From NCBI RefSeq assembly GCF_023159225.1, contig NC_063188.1, positions 37,190,021 to 37,254,020 on the forward strand: 64,000 nucleotides of DNA. The letters run 5' to 3'. The notes below the pieces were generated by a model. It did no database searches and was not told the DNA's origin. It saw only the letters and a program-made list of their open reading frames with translations. The DNA is from Perognathus longimembris pacificus. Taxonomy: Eukaryota; Chordata; Mammalia; Rodentia; Heteromyidae. Made by a program: the position numbers and the translations under genes. Below, piece by piece: positions 35,461 to 62,643 of the stretch. Each line of letters opens with the position of its first letter. The first letter of the stretch is position 1.

Positions 35461-36283
35461 TTCTTAACAAGTAATCTGTTATACACTGATTGCCTATAAT
35501 AGAAGCTTATTTTCACATCCATCCGCAAAGAAAAGCAGAGGCAAGGAACAACCTAGTTGGTCCCAGTAAAAGCAAAAGCTACAATATATTCATTCCTGTA
35601 CAGCTGCTTCTTACATTTTAGTCTTACTTGTGAGATGTATCAAATTTTATATTCTCAATCAGATAAAAACATATGGACACCTTCAAGAACAAAGGATACC
35701 ATTCCAGGGCAAGTGTTTATTTGTTTAGTTGGGGTGTCAAATAGTTGAGAATTGGCTTGTCTTTCTGTTTCCTCTGCGTCTTCCACTCCTCTTTTATGTT
35801 TTCATCTGCTTCCTCTTATTTGATCCTTATTACTATTTCCTTCTCCAACTCCAAGAACCTACTTTAATATATTTAGCATGGTCTTCAATCATTATGTTTT
35901 CCCTGTACGTTGTCTGCTAGTGTTTGTGTATTTTTAACAAAACTCATTTTGCATTTAATGACGATATAACTGGTATAGTGTCATTTATGTTACGGGATTC
36001 TTCTTCATGGTGAGGCCTGTGTGTTCCATGTTTTGCTTAGTCTGTCCTGGACTCGGCATTCTGGTCTTATTATACTCATTTTGTACTTACATGTTCCCTC
36101 CTAGAACAAATGGGGACAGATTTGTTATATCAATTTTTTTTCTTCTCCCCATACAGTGATGTTTCCTTAGAGATTACTACTGCACAGTGGCTAAGTGCAA
36201 AGAATGATGATAATAGTTCTGACCTATGGCTTATTATAAGGGTTTCATGAGTTTAAATGTACAAAGTACAGGGCTAGGAATAG
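35461..36283. other. Intergenic stretch
   Basis: Nothing recognised after the L1 3' end. Confidence 0.5.
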
Positions 36284-36464
36284 GGGTTGGGAATATGGCC
36301 TAGTGGTAGAGTGCTTTCCTCATATACATGAAGCCTTGAGTTTGATTCCTCAGCACCACATATTATAGAGAAAACCAGAAGTGGCACTGTGGCTCAAGTG
36401 GTAGAGTGCTAGGGACAGTGTTCAGGCCCTGAGTCCAAGCCCCAGGACTGGCAAAGAAAAAGTA
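36284..36464 (+). mobile_element. A-type dimeric SINE
   Basis: Forward copy with an internal deletion in the right arm (GAGTGCTAGGGACAGTG). AAATGTACAAAGTACA flanks it on both sides, a target duplication. Confidence 0.92.
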
Positions 36465-36853
36465 AATGTACAAAGTACAAATAACAACACTGGTACACAG
36501 CATTCATATGCAGTTGCTAGTATTTATGTCAGGTTGCCATATATCAGGATCCTGTGGCAAAATACTAATTTCATCATACTCAGGTCAAAGTGCAGAAACA
36601 AGATTTAGTAGTAAAGAAGTCATAGAGAGTTTAAGGAAGGACAGGAATGGTCATCAGGAGGCCTGTCACCACTTCACAGGACCAAGATAACTGGATAGGT
36701 AGTAGGACCAACTGGTAAGGACAAGTCTGAGCCACACTACACAATAAATATGGTAGGGACTCGAAATAAAGACAATCCTAGGTTGATACTCAGAAGAATG
36801 GGATACTGGAACAATATGGTGGAGGGTCATAAGTATCAAAAAGTAACACTAAG
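36465..36853. other. Intergenic stretch
   Basis: Nothing recognised. Confidence 0.45.
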
Positions 36854-37090
36854 GGCCGGGTACTATTGGCTCACATCTGTAATTCTAGCTACTTCAGGAG
36901 GCTGAGATCTGAGGACTGTGGTTCAAAGCCAGCCAGGGTGGGAAAGTCAGTGAGACTTTTATCTCTAGTTAACCAGTTGAAAACTGTAAGTGAAGCTGTG
37001 TCTCTAAGTAGTGGAATTCTAGCTGTGAGCAAAAGAGCTCAGGGACAGTGCCCAGGCCTTGAGTTCAAGCCCTGTGTCTGACAAAAAATA
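36854..37090 (+). mobile_element. B-type dimeric SINE
   Basis: GGCCGGGTACTATTGGCTCA to CCTGTGTCTGACAAAAAA. Confidence 0.9.
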
Positions 37091-38874
37091 AAGTCAAACA
37101 CAGGAAAACTCAAGTCCTGAGGACACCACTATACTCTAAGCCCAGGAAGGCAGAGAAAGAGCCTACAATGGGTCCATCCATGCAACCTTGATTCAAAGCA
37201 ATCTCTAAATATTTTAGAATGGAAAACAATCACTTCTTTTATTTTAGTTTGCAAAAAATACACCAAACTATATATGGCACATGCGTTTTAAATGTAACTG
37301 CTTTAAAATTTTATTTATATCATTTTTCTAGTACTCCTTGAAACAAATGGAGGTGCCCCATGGTATTGAAAACAGCTCTGGAAACTTACTATTGGAGTTT
37401 TTATTGTAGGTTTTGCTGCAGTAAAGAGGTAATGAATAGTATCAAAAACCATCCTCACTTCTGAAAGTAAAATTAAAATGTTGGAATATCCAATATGCCC
37501 AAGTCTGGATGAGATGATAATACATCTTATTTGAATCCATTAACTTACAGAAAACCATTCCTAAGCCCAGTGATGTTTGAAGAGTTTCTGAATTCTACTT
37601 TGAAGTGAGAATTAAGGAAGAACTGCTTTGTTGCTTCTTTTAAGTATGACTATCCTAAACACCTCCACAGAAATCAGAGGAAAAAGAGAAAGAACTCAAC
37701 AAAGCATGAGGTCCTCTTGCAATCGTTTTACCAACTCAAATAGATTAATTTACCTAAACAATGAATGCGTTAACCCCTCAAAAAAAATTCCCAAGCACAT
37801 CTACACCAATAATCATAATGACAGTCTGCCTTATTCCTCCAATCAAATAAAGCACAACTCTTGATAAGGAAAATAAAGAGATATACCTCCTCTGTAGTCT
37901 TCTGGATTAGGTTAAAGTAAATGTAGATACTGATGGGAAGGATTATTTTAAAAAATATATCCCTTACTATAAGTCACTAGCACCAACAAACAGAACAATT
38001 CATTAAAATAATTCCACGGGAGCTACCATGAAGCCCCTCAGGTATGCTGATATCTGTTGGTCTGGTTTATCTCAGAAAGCTATTTTGGACTCTAAAAGAG
38101 ACTGAGTAGGGTAGAAAATGGAGATATTATTGCAAGGAGTTTCCAGATACAACTGCGTATCAGTGATTGTCAGTAGAAGGATGCATCTTCATGTGTACAG
38201 ATATCAATAAAATACAAATGTGTGTTAAAGTATTACTGAACACTGATCATCACAGAAGCTCAGTAATTGGTTCCATGTGGTCCATTGCAGGATTCCCTTT
38301 ACTTTGTACATGTTTGAAATATGCCATAAGACCAAGTTCCAGAGTTTTATTGAATGTATGGTAGAGTAAAAAAATGTTTTTTCCACCAATAGATACGATA
38401 AGTATAGCCACTGCTGTGGTAGAGGCCTGAGGAAAGTTACTACATTAGAAAGAGATTTACATACTCTAAATAGTTAGGAAAAGCTGCTGCATAGTATGCT
38501 AAGGTGGGATGGGGATTTTAATCTGATCCACTAGAATTAGTATTTACATTAATTTTAGTCTTAATGTAAGAAAATTGTTTATTAATACCAAATATAAAGA
38601 TGGACTCTGGTGACCTCATTTTGGTCAAGGAAAAGACCTCTCTTTTTCCCACAAGTCTTAACAAGCATTTGTTTTATTATAACAAGATAATGTAGGGAGA
38701 ATTGGAAAAGAGAAACATTTCTTCCTCCCCACAACAGGCAATGGGAGTTGAAAAGGGCCTTTGAAAACAGATATTTGGTGAGGCTTTGATAATCTTGTAA
38801 TATTCTTGCTGAAAACTATGCAACATCTATTTACCCAAATGTCAAGGTTTAAAAACAACAGGACGCTTTTTTTG
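37091..38874. other. Intergenic stretch
   Basis: 1.8 kb without a recognisable repeat or gene, unusual among such dense SINEs. The open frame at 37628-37864 has no family I recognise. Confidence 0.45.
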
Positions 38875-39064
38875 CAGGGGGAGGCTTGCACTCAGGGTGT
38901 GGGCACTCACCCTGACCTATTTTGCTCCATTTTGGGGCTTGTGGTGGTTAATTGGAGGTTGAGAGTCTCATGGACTTTCCTGCCCAGGTTGGCTTTGAAC
39001 CAGGACCTCAGCCTCCTGAGTAGCTAGGACTGTATACAGGCATGAGCCACTGGTGCCTGGCAGT
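38875..39064 (-). mobile_element. B-type dimeric SINE
   Basis: Reverse copy; ends GGCATGAGCCACTGGTGCCT. Confidence 0.88.
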
Positions 39065-39081
39065 AAGACGACTTTTTTTTT

Positions 39082-39296
39082 TTGTCACTTGTGTGGCTTG
39101 AACTCAGTGCCTGGGCACTGTCCCTGAGCTCTTAGCACTCTACCACTCTGAGGCACAGCTCTACTTCCAATTTTCTGGTGGCTAATTTGAGGTTGAGAGT
39201 CTTATGGACTTTCTTGCCCAGGTTGGATTTGAACTTCAATCCTCAAATCTCCTGAGTAGCTAGGATTACAAGCATGAGCCACCAGTGCCTAGCTAA
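39082..39296 (-). mobile_element. B-type dimeric SINE
   Basis: Second reverse copy immediately beside the previous one. Confidence 0.88.
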
Positions 39297-39835
39297 GAGG
39301 ACATTTTTAAATTTGCCCCAAAGCAGCTACTCCAATAGCTTACACTCATTTCTAAAAATATTTTAGCATAAGCCACTGGCTGATGTTAGAGAAATGATAA
39401 ATGTAATAAACTGAAATTTTAAGAAACTTTGTATAACTGTAGGGAGATTAAAATTTAGTATCGTGATTTACTGAGCAATGCCAATGTTGAGTGTCCATTT
39501 CCGTAAACAAATCTTTGTAAGGTGTCATATTCAGCTATGGCAGTCATTCAAGCCAAGTATTAGTTTAAACTGAATTTACTATTCCAAGATTTTATACCAG
39601 GATTTCAAAATTAATGAGACATATTCAATCATTATTCTTAGTAAAATATTCATCATAGGCTTCAAATAAGACTTTGTATTTTGTGAAATAAAAGAAACTA
39701 TTTAAAATATTATTTAATATTTATCTCATATTTTTAGATTGTTTTGGGATCCTTTCTTATTCAGTTAGCATATGAATATAACATTAATATCTTAAACATC
39801 AGTGATTATATGTATACATACATACATTTACATAT
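39297..39835. other. Intergenic stretch
   Basis: AT-rich; nothing recognised. Confidence 0.45.
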
Positions 39836-40066
39836 AGGTTGGTCATGGGGCTTGAACTCAGGGTCTGGACACTGTCCTTGAGCTCGTTTGCTCAAGACTA
39901 GTGCTCTACCTCTTGAGCCACAACTCTGCTTCAGGATTTTTGGTGGTTAATTGAAGAAAAGAGTCTTGTAGACTTTCCTGCCTGGTCTGGTTTCAAACCA
40001 CAATCCTCAGGTCTCATCCCCCCGCGTAGCTATGGTTACAGGCATGAGCAACCAGTACCTGGCAGT
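39836..40066 (-). mobile_element. B-type dimeric SINE
   Basis: Reverse copy; GCTATGGTTACAGGCATGAG at the B1-like end. Confidence 0.85.
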
Positions 40067-40214
40067 GATCATATATTTTAACACATTTTTTACCTGATTA
40101 TGCACAGAAAAACCTCAATTTTTAATGTGTATATGTATCATCCTGGGATGGTGTTGAAGTGTAGTTTCTGACTTAGCAGCTGTAGATCAGTTTCGTTGAG
40201 ATTCTGCCATTCTG

Positions 40215-40278
40215 GTGTCCCTGAGCCTCTTTGGCTCAAGGCTAGTGCTCTAGCACTTGAGCCACAGCGCCACTTCTG
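40215..40278 (-). mobile_element. B-type SINE right-arm fragment
   Basis: CTCAAGGCTAGTGCTC and GAGCCACAGCGCCACTTCTG, flanked by GAGATTCTGCCATT on both sides (a target duplication), so a short truncated insertion. Confidence 0.85.
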
Positions 40279-40599
40279 AGATTCTGCCATTTATAACCAG
40301 CTCCTATGTGATTCTGATGCTACTTGCCTTCAGACCAATAAGGAAGATAGCAAGAGGGTAGGGGGAGTCCAACTTGTGTTACTGATGGGAATGCAGAATA
40401 AGAAAGGTTCAACAATGAGTAGGGAATGAATTGTTTCCAATTAACCCAGTTGCCCTTCCTGAGTTCTGCTTCTCTCAATAGAGCTACGTTCATTGTAGTT
40501 CTGCTCCCTGACAAACATTTGTATGCATCTCATTTCTACAGTTTTAACAGTCAGCTGAGCTGGGGTAGTATCAACACTGTCACATAAGGAATTGATATG

Positions 40600-40745
40600 A
40601 CCAAGAAGAACACACATTCTAGAATGGGGCTGAGACATAATAGTTGCTTCTGCCTCACAGGATTGACATGAGGATTGAATGAGATCTGTAAAGATAAGAT
40701 GTTTTGCAGAGTACTCAATAAAGGCTACTTATTGTTAGATGTGAC
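40600..40745 (-). repeat. MIR-like ancient SINE
   Basis: GAGGATTGAATGAGATCTG, GCAGAGTACTCAATAAAGGC follow the MIR pattern. Confidence 0.6.
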
Positions 40746-40848
40746 TGCCTATAGACTGCATTTAGGTTCTTTTCAGACAATTATTTTGGATCTGCTTTAC
40801 CACTGATAAAAAAATCCTATGTCAAAGTGTGACTAAAAATTTACCCTC

Positions 40849-41088
40849 AGCTGGGTACTGGTAGCTCATGTCTATAATTCCTAGTGATGCAGGAGACTGA
40901 GATCTGAGAATTTCAGTTTAAATCCAACCCAGGCAGGCAAGTCTGTGAGACTCTTATTTCCAGCTAACCACCAGAAAACCAGAAGTGGAGCTGTGGCTCA
41001 AAGTGGTAGAGCACTAGTCTTGACCAAAAGAGCTCAGGGACAGCACCTAGGCCCTGAGTTCATGCCCTATGACCAACAAAAAAAAATT
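40849..41088 (+). mobile_element. B-type dimeric SINE
   Basis: CTGGGTACTGGTAGCTCATG to CCTATGACCAACAAAAAAA. Confidence 0.9.
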
Positions 41089-42971
41089 AGCCTAAAATAT
41101 TGAGTGGCTGAAACAATTTTATCTATAAAAGCAGACACACAAATTCAATGCCCATAAACCACCTACCATTGAAAAATTTACTTGTATCCTCCCAGATAAA
41201 CTGGCTGTAGAATATTTTGAAGTACTTGCTCTCCAGAATTATTTATACATTCCCCAGCAAGAAGCTGGGAACATATACTCACAGTGAATGCATGTTTCTT
41301 TAATACTGACTTTCTTTCTAACAATAATTAGTTGAGCTATTTGTTTACTAAGATGACTTCTAGCTTATAATGATGTCATGTACATATAGAAAAATTCTTA
41401 TGCTTATACGCACATTTTTGTTATTGTGGGAAAAACATTTTCTTTCTTTTTTAAAAAAAATGTTCCTTTGCATGTGAGTTTATTATCTATTAGAACTGAA
41501 GCAGCTATAAAATTTCAAATATTTGTTTTCAACATTGCGACCCTCGAGTCCAGCATTTGTAGTTAACCCTTGTGACACCTGAGTTTTGCATAATAAATAT
41601 ATTAATGAGACCAGTTACTCTAGAACTCTGAGTAGAGTTACTTTCCATATAAGTAAGTGAAACAATTCAAGGCTATTAAACATTTTCCATCTCAATATCG
41701 CAGCACATCAGGCTTTTTTGTCTAGATACACACTGGTATTTTTACATCTTCTTTTAGGTGCCTTTTTTCCCTCTTGGGACTGCTTCCCTTGCTTCTCAGA
41801 TTTAGCTTTGATTGAGAAGAAAAAAACGCAGCCTGAATAGGTTGTTTACATAAATCCTGATCCTTGTGCCTTCTGACTTCTCAAATGACTGTGTGGGTGT
41901 AAGCAAGCACATGCATTATACGGCTGTGTGCATAAGTACTGTCACATGTAAGATAGAGGCAGGGTGAGACATAGAGAACAAGTCACAAGTTTTCAGGACT
42001 CTAAATTGAAGTTTTGTTTTTATCGGGGCTGTAGAAAACAAGAGACATGTGAAGTCATGACCCTTTACCACTACATCTCCCACACATCGAGGGGAGAAAT
42101 CAGATGCCCATGACAGTCAGCCAGTCCAACTGTGTTTTGTATGCTCTCTACCTCCTCTTGAGTCTACCCTGGAAGACTTCTCGGCTGTGGTTGAAGGTGA
42201 GAGCGATCTTTGAGTGTAAGATCATCACTCACATGCCCTCAACTCCATCTCCAAAGACTTAGCATAAAGCTGAGGAGAGGTTTAATTCATGTACATAGAA
42301 GGAATGAATGAATGTTCCTTTGGACAAAGCCTCAGCTTCCACACACTGCATAGCTGTACTCAGTTCTGACCCTGAAGATAGGAAAAGCCACACAACTGTT
42401 GCTGTAAGAAAATATTTCTTGTGTGTACTGCTGCATCTTGATCTTTGGCTGATTGAAACACAAAGAGGGCTCTTTCAGTTCAGAGAAAGGAGGTTTATGG
42501 TGTGTGGGAGAGCTAAGAACAATGGGCCCAATTGATAAACTGGAGATGCTCTAAGCTTCTGAGAGACTAGAAACTCCATCTATAGATCTGTCCCAGAGGG
42601 CAAAACCAAATAAGGGCAGATGGACAACACAGCTTTCTTGGTAACTGGCTTTCACTCCTCTGAGGCAAAAATGCGTTCACTCTGTAACATCCTGAATCAA
42701 CTTTCCAAAATACTGTCCTGTGCCATTGTTTGCCAGGACCTAAAAATAAGGCCTTGTCATATTTTTTCTTCATTTTTGTCTTAAAGTCATTCAACCAGAC
42801 TAACTTGCAAATTAATTGTGGTGATGCAGAAATCAAAGCTTACAACTCAAAACTAGTTTGTGAATAGAGCTTTTCAACTGACTTGTCATCTCCAGCTGTC
42901 TCCTTTTTCCTCTTATCATGTTACGTGCAAGATACAATTGTGGAATCACAAATCTATAGCTAATTTAAAGT

Positions 42972-42973
<2 letters not shown>
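41089..42973. other. Intergenic stretch
   Basis: About 1.9 kb downstream of PLP1 with no recognised repeat or gene. Confidence 0.45.

Positions 42974-43024
<51 letters not shown>
42974..43024. repeat. (GT)n microsatellite
   Basis: About 25 uninterrupted GT units joined to the tail of the following SINE. Confidence 0.95.
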
Positions 43025-43025
<1 letters not shown>

Positions 43026-43250
43026 AGTACTGGGCTTGAACTCAGGGCCTTGAGAATTCACATGGCTTTTCTGCTCATGGTCTGCACTTTACTACCTGAG
43101 CCACAGTTCCACTTCCAGCATTTTGCTGGTTAATTGGAGGTATGAATCTCACAGACTTTACTGCCTGGGCTAGCTTTGAATCTTGATTTGCAGATCTCAG
43201 CCTCCTGAGTAGCTAGGATTAAAGCATGAGTCACTGATGGCTGGCTTTAA
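43025..43250 (-). mobile_element. B-type dimeric SINE
   Basis: Reverse copy; nearest SINE downstream of the PLP1 3' UTR. Confidence 0.88.
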
Positions 43251-43914
43251 GTTAGCTTTAAAATGGTCATAAGAATTTTGTCTAAGAATACCAAATTCTA
43301 ACCTGGGGTTGTGATACACCTTTAATGCTATATGTCATGTGGGCCAGTGAGCTAAGGTGTCACTAAATTCAATACTGCCCAACCATAGTGGTAATTTACA
43401 TTGTTCCTGCCACATGTTTTCTGCCCCATAAATGGTGAACTTTAAACCTTCCATCAGGTACTTTTCAGGTAAGCATAATTATTTGTCATGCAAGAAGCAT
43501 CAATATATTGTTATTAGAATATCCAAACAATTTAAAGAATAATTTTATTCTTAACATGCCAGAGGCAATGCTTACTACACTGACAAAGTTATCACATTTG
43601 ATTCTGAATGAGTAGAATATTTTGAAATCCAACTTCAAAGACAAAACAAAACAATGATTTATTATCAAGACCTCAGTTATATTACAAATTCAGAATGTAA
43701 TTATTGAGTTTTGAAGGTGGTTTATTTTACCTCTACTTCTGAGTGTCTCCAGCTATTACAAATGGAAGTGATTTATCTACTCTGTATTTCATAGTAGTGT
43801 TTGAACGACTTGAGATGATCTGAAAAATAAACACTCTCCTCAAACTAGGTATAGTCCTTACATTCTTGTTGGGAAGTCAAACAGAACAATTCATTCAAAG
43901 GACACAATGTTTGA

Positions 43915-45915
43915 TTGAGAACATTCTTAATTTTATTTTCCTTAATTTTATAAAATACATTTTGTAAGGTAAGTTCCTAAAAGTTTATTCTTTATGCGTG
44001 TTAAAATCAAAATTCTATATCAGAAATGAAGGAAAACTTTCAGTTGATTAACTCTCTGTGTGTGTACATGTGTGTATGTATGCATGTGAGGTTTTCAGGG
44101 AAGGGTTGGTTATTCACTGTTATTGAATCAAAACAAAACACAATGTATGGATTACTTCACTTCCTTGATCTTGATTGGTTTCTTACAGAACTTTTTCCTC
44201 TCTTTGCTCTGGGCAGCCTGGAAGCTTATCTTGTATATTGGTCTGAAAACAAGTATCAAGTGTCTTATCGTGAAGATCTTATATCTCCTTAAACATTGCT
44301 GAAACCACTTTGGGAGGAAAGAACAACACAATTCTTTGCAACAAAAGAGCTACAGTGAAAATCTTGCCTTCAATAAAAACCAATTGGATTTTTTTTAACC
44401 CCAAGTTAACAAAAATAGGAAAAGACTGAAATCTGGGAACTACCCAGGTTTCAAATTCTTTTGATCCTTTTCCATGGGCGCTTACCAACTGAATAGCTGA
44501 CTGCTGGGGCATAGTTATGTGATCTATAGGAGGAGAAAGTAACCTTTATGCTAAGCCTAACTTTTAGCATGCCAAGAGAATATCACTGAGGAAAAATCAT
44601 CTTCATTAGGCAGAAAAAATGATCAAATGGGTTATTAAAATTGAGGTTCAAATTCATCAAATCAATTTCTGCAAAGGGCAGAATACTTGCCAAAAAAAAG
44701 TCTCAGTAGATTCCTGGAGCTAGTGGCTTTTAAACATCATTTGTGATGCTTACTGTCCAATTGTTCTTTTTTAAAACTATAATTATAATCAAAGAATCAT
44801 TCTCCAGCCCTTTCTGATACAATCTCAAACGAGAAACAGGTTGGAAAATATGAGATGTGCATCATTTGAAACAAATCAAGATCTTTAAATCACCTACTGT
44901 GACTGAATGGATAAAACCCCAGGAAAAGAGCACCATTGTGAAGATAGGACAGAGACCAGAGTACACAACTAATTATCAGAAAAAAAGACATGCTATTCAA
45001 ATGTTATCTAACCAGACTCTACCAAATGGCCAGCTCAAGTTACACTGTTAGCCACCAGCACTGCTCCTCCTTACACCAGTCTTCTTTCTTTATGAGCTAG
45101 TTTTTTTCTATTCTCAGCTCCTTAGAAACCATGATGTTGTCATGGTAGCTATTATCCAGGAGCAGGGAATGGGAAGATGCTGACACTACAGTTTCTCTTC
45201 CTAATGAGGTGTAAGGACAGATAATCCCCTTAGTCTACATAGATACTACACTCCCTTATGAAGTAAGTAAGGTTGGCTGAGTTAGGGCTTAAATAGTTCA
45301 TTGCCATGGGGGGTCAAGTGCTCTCTTTCTAAGGGTGAAAGATCCTTGCTTCAACCCCCTTCTCCCAGCTGCAATAGGGAGACTTGGGCAAACATTCTTA
45401 TTGTTTTGCTAGCATTCTTTTATTTCCTTTTATGTTCAGTGGTAATAGAGAGACAAGAAGTGAATTCTCTGGTTTATACACCAAAGGGAATGTATTTAGC
45501 CCCTATTGATGGCAAGTGGAGCAAGGACATTCCTTCTATCTACCTGAGCATCTTTCCTCCCACTTCGTTTCCATCAGAGAAGAAAGCACTTTCCTTTGAG
45601 AAGAAAGCACTTCCTGGTCCTTAGGAAACTGAATTAGAGCTCCATTCCTTTGAGACTTGCAGTTGGGGAGTGACCTTCTCAGGTATTTCTCATTTCTAGC
45701 AGGAACCAGCTATGAAGCAAAATGACTAAAAGAGGTACGTAAGAGAGAGTCCACAGAGAGACATTAATCACTGTAAGACTCTCCTTTCTTGTTATACTCA
45801 TCAAGTAATACGAGGGCCAGACAGCGGCAAAGGCAGCGTTAAGATGGGAGATGCAGCATTGTAGGCTGTGTGGTTAGAGCCTTGCTATTAGAGAAAGGGG
45901 AAATTCTATGAGAGA
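43915..45915 (-). other. PLP1: PLP1 3' UTR, approximate
   Basis: Known mammalian PLP1 mRNAs carry a 3' UTR of about 2 kb. On the - strand AATAAA hexamers occur at 43989-43984 and 43937-43932, about 1.95 kb after the stop, so the end is placed near 43.9 kb. No SINE interrupts this interval although flanks are full of them, which supports constraint. Open frames on the + strand here, such as 45301-45624, are treated as chance. Confidence 0.55.
43984..43989 (-). terminator. Candidate PLP1 polyadenylation signal
   Basis: AATAAA on the - strand, at the distance expected for the long PLP1 mRNA. A second copy at 43937-43932 has a TGTGTCC downstream element and may be used instead. Confidence 0.45.
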
Positions 45916-60167
<14,252 letters not shown>

Positions 60168-60171
<4 letters not shown>

Positions 60172-60320
60172 GTCTTTGGATCTCTGACTCCAGTGGTAGT
60201 CGGCTGGCTAGTCTGCTTTGTGGCTGATTTTGATCAGCTGGAAGGATCCTGGTCTCTCCAGTCTCCTTCTTCGGTCCTTTACTTTTTCTCTCTGAGTATC
60301 TTTGTCCTCTTCTCCTGCAA
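60168..60320 (-). CDS. PLP1: PLP1 exon 1 (5' UTR plus ATGG), approximate start
   Basis: On the - strand the sequence reads ...CCAAAGACATGG and then the donor GTGAGT at 60167-60162. The ATG is 60171-60169, and one G of codon 2 precedes the intron, as in other mammals. I see no upstream ATG in the 5' UTR. The transcription start is placed near 60320 because a TTTAAG TATA-like element sits about 30-35 bp upstream and the purine-rich leader resembles my memory of rodent Plp1. The outer edge may be off by tens of bases. Confidence 0.85.
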
Positions 60321-60420
60321 TGAAAAGGGCTTTCTGATTGACAGCCAACCCCCTTAAAGGGACAGGCTCCCTTTCCTCCTCCTCTCCTCCTCCCCTTCTC
60401 CTCCCCTTGTCCCCACCTCC
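60321..60420 (-). promoter_or_regulatory. PLP1 core promoter
   Basis: Immediately upstream of exon 1 on the - strand lie a CCTTTAAGG palindrome (60352-60360) usable as a TATA-like element and a TCAATCAG CCAAT-like motif. It is not a CpG island, which fits a tissue-restricted gene. Assignment is positional. Confidence 0.6.
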
Positions 60421-60530
60421 TCAGGGATACTCCCTTCTTTAAGGGTTCCATCTTCTTTTTCTGCCTTTCACTGGCATATATTTCATTTTCTTTTCTTTTT
60501 CCCTTCTTTTTTCCCCTAAGGCTTCTCTGG
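60361..60530. repeat. Polypyrimidine (+) / polypurine (-) tract upstream of PLP1
   Basis: Long strand-asymmetric run of CTCCTC, CCTTCTCC and CTTTTC units on the + strand, broken only by short mixed segments. It lies about 40-210 bp upstream of the inferred PLP1 start. Such tracts can form triplex or single-stranded structure, but nothing in the sequence proves it. Confidence 0.7.
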
Positions 60531-62643
60531 AATTTTGCTTTGTTGCAACGCCATCCAGAAATGTGGATTGGGGGTGGAAATAAAATGGAGAGGTCCTGGA
60601 AGCCTCCAACTGATCCTTGGGTGCATTTGGTGTGGGATGTGACAGCCCAAGGATGGGAAGCTATGGGAGTGGTATCCCTGCTGAGGAGGTTAGAGTCAAA
60701 AACCTTCATGTTAGCTCCCAAAGTTCTTCCAAATCTTCCCTATGTCCATCCCTCACTCCCAGATGCCTTTAGTGGTGTCCACCTTTCCCCTCCCCCTCCT
60801 CCTTAGCAAACAATCATTCCTCCACTCCCAGGTCTAGAAACACAATAAAGAAGAAAAAAAATTGTCTTTACAAAATTTCTTCCAAATCTGTCTTGCTTTC
60901 AGCTGAATGAGAACAAAATGCAAGCTGTTGCTTCCATGAATAGATTGGGAGCAAGCTGAAAGAAGTTGGAATTACAATAATTTTATAGATAGGATAACAG
61001 AGAGCCAGAAGAGGGCAACACCCGTGTACATTCACAGACTCAGCTAATGAAAAGACCAAAGTCAAGAAGGGAGGCTACTTTCAAGAAGCAAAATTAACTT
61101 TAAGACAAGCAAGAACCCAGTCTGGGAACTGGATAGTCAAAATTCCATCTGGAGGGTGTGGTGTCCTCATCACAAAGCTGAGGCCAGCTAGGGAGAATCA
61201 GGGTAAGGATTGGGGGTGACACAACAGGTGGAAGGAGGTGATATATAGTCATGGCATCAGAGAAAGAAATACTAAGAAAAATGGCCAAGCAGCAAAAAAT
61301 TGGGGTAATATATGAACCCACTCTATAGGTAATAGTGATCTCTAAAAATTGGAATGATATTTGGGTGCCCAATACCAGATGGACTAGCCAGGGAAGGTTT
61401 TCTAAAACACTATAACCAGTGCCTATCTAGGGACCTTGTTAGTGTTTGCTTTCCCTTCAGGAGCCTCAGGTAGGCATAGTTCTCTTAAAGGCCAGAATCT
61501 GCTCATGGATGGCCTATAAGGCAACTCGTTGGCATATAGCAGAGTAGATGCCTGATGCCTCTGATACTCCAGAAAAAAAGAGAAACCTTTCTTATGGCTT
61601 GCCTTGGGGTAACAGTGGAGAGGAGGAGATACTGAGCCCAGCCTACAATCTTCCTATGGGGCAAGACAGGAAAGATTGTGTCTTTAAAGTTTTCTCTTTG
61701 AGTTGTGAACTTGGACATGTTTCTGGCTTGGGCTCTGCTGATAGGAAATAGGTGAGCTCGGTGGATTTCAGAGTGCTGTAGCATTTGATGTTTGCTCAGA
61801 GTTCTAGGGCTCTAGATCCCTTGCTTTTAAGGGTAAAAGGATCCTTGTAATGCTGCCCCTTGGAGAACAGTACTAGTAGTAGTAGCTGTCCAGAGCAGAC
61901 CAGACTAAAGCCATAGCAGTTGTAGGATTGGGTCAGCAATCAACTTCTGGAAGGTGATTGTCAGAATGGCCCTCGAGGAGGGGAATTACCAAGAGCAGCA
62001 GATTTCCAAATGTTGTGCTATCAGTTCATCAGAGGGCAGAAGGAACTGAATCCAAACCTTAGGTATTTTGCTGTAGGACATGAAGATAGATGATCCTTCA
62101 CAGCTGGAATAGATGAGGTAGTTTGGTGGACAGGGAATATCACTCAGCCTGAGCCTTCTCACAAGTCTCAGCAGCAGCTCTGGGAATGGCTACATTATTC
62201 AGAAAAAAAGTGTTTTCCCAATAAACTTGCAAATGTCAGTTTATCAACTATGTTCCCTTAGAGCAATTCTCTCTTGTCCTTTCCTTCATTTCCATTGCCT
62301 TATCACTCATTTTATTGTCTTTCCAAGTCTCAACCTACGTCTTTGTCCCTTTATCTGTCTCTCTCTCTCTTCCCTTTTCTTTCTCCTGACCCCTTAGTGG
62401 AGTAGATCTTCTTGTCTCGATGTTGCTTTTATGCCCAGGGCTTGAAAGAGGCTCCACCAGATGACTGTCATGTTGATCCCAATATCTTAAGCTTCCAGCT
62501 CCCTAGGATCTAGTGTGTTTCTGGTGGCTCTATACATTCTGACACTATGCTTCAAACCCTAATCTTGAATCCTGTCTAAAAGCCTTCATAAAGTTTCTTT
62601 CTAGGTCTCAAAAGACCTCTTTTTAAATATCTACCCATCCCAT
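60531..62643. other. PLP1 upstream stretch
   Basis: 2.1 kb with no recognised repeat or gene. Open frames here (for example 60540-60806, 61503-61784) lack any recognisable domain. Confidence 0.5.

Noticed and set aside
45301..45624. 107-codon open frame on the + strand
   Set aside because: Antisense within the likely PLP1 3' UTR; one hydrophobic stretch but no recognisable family or start context.
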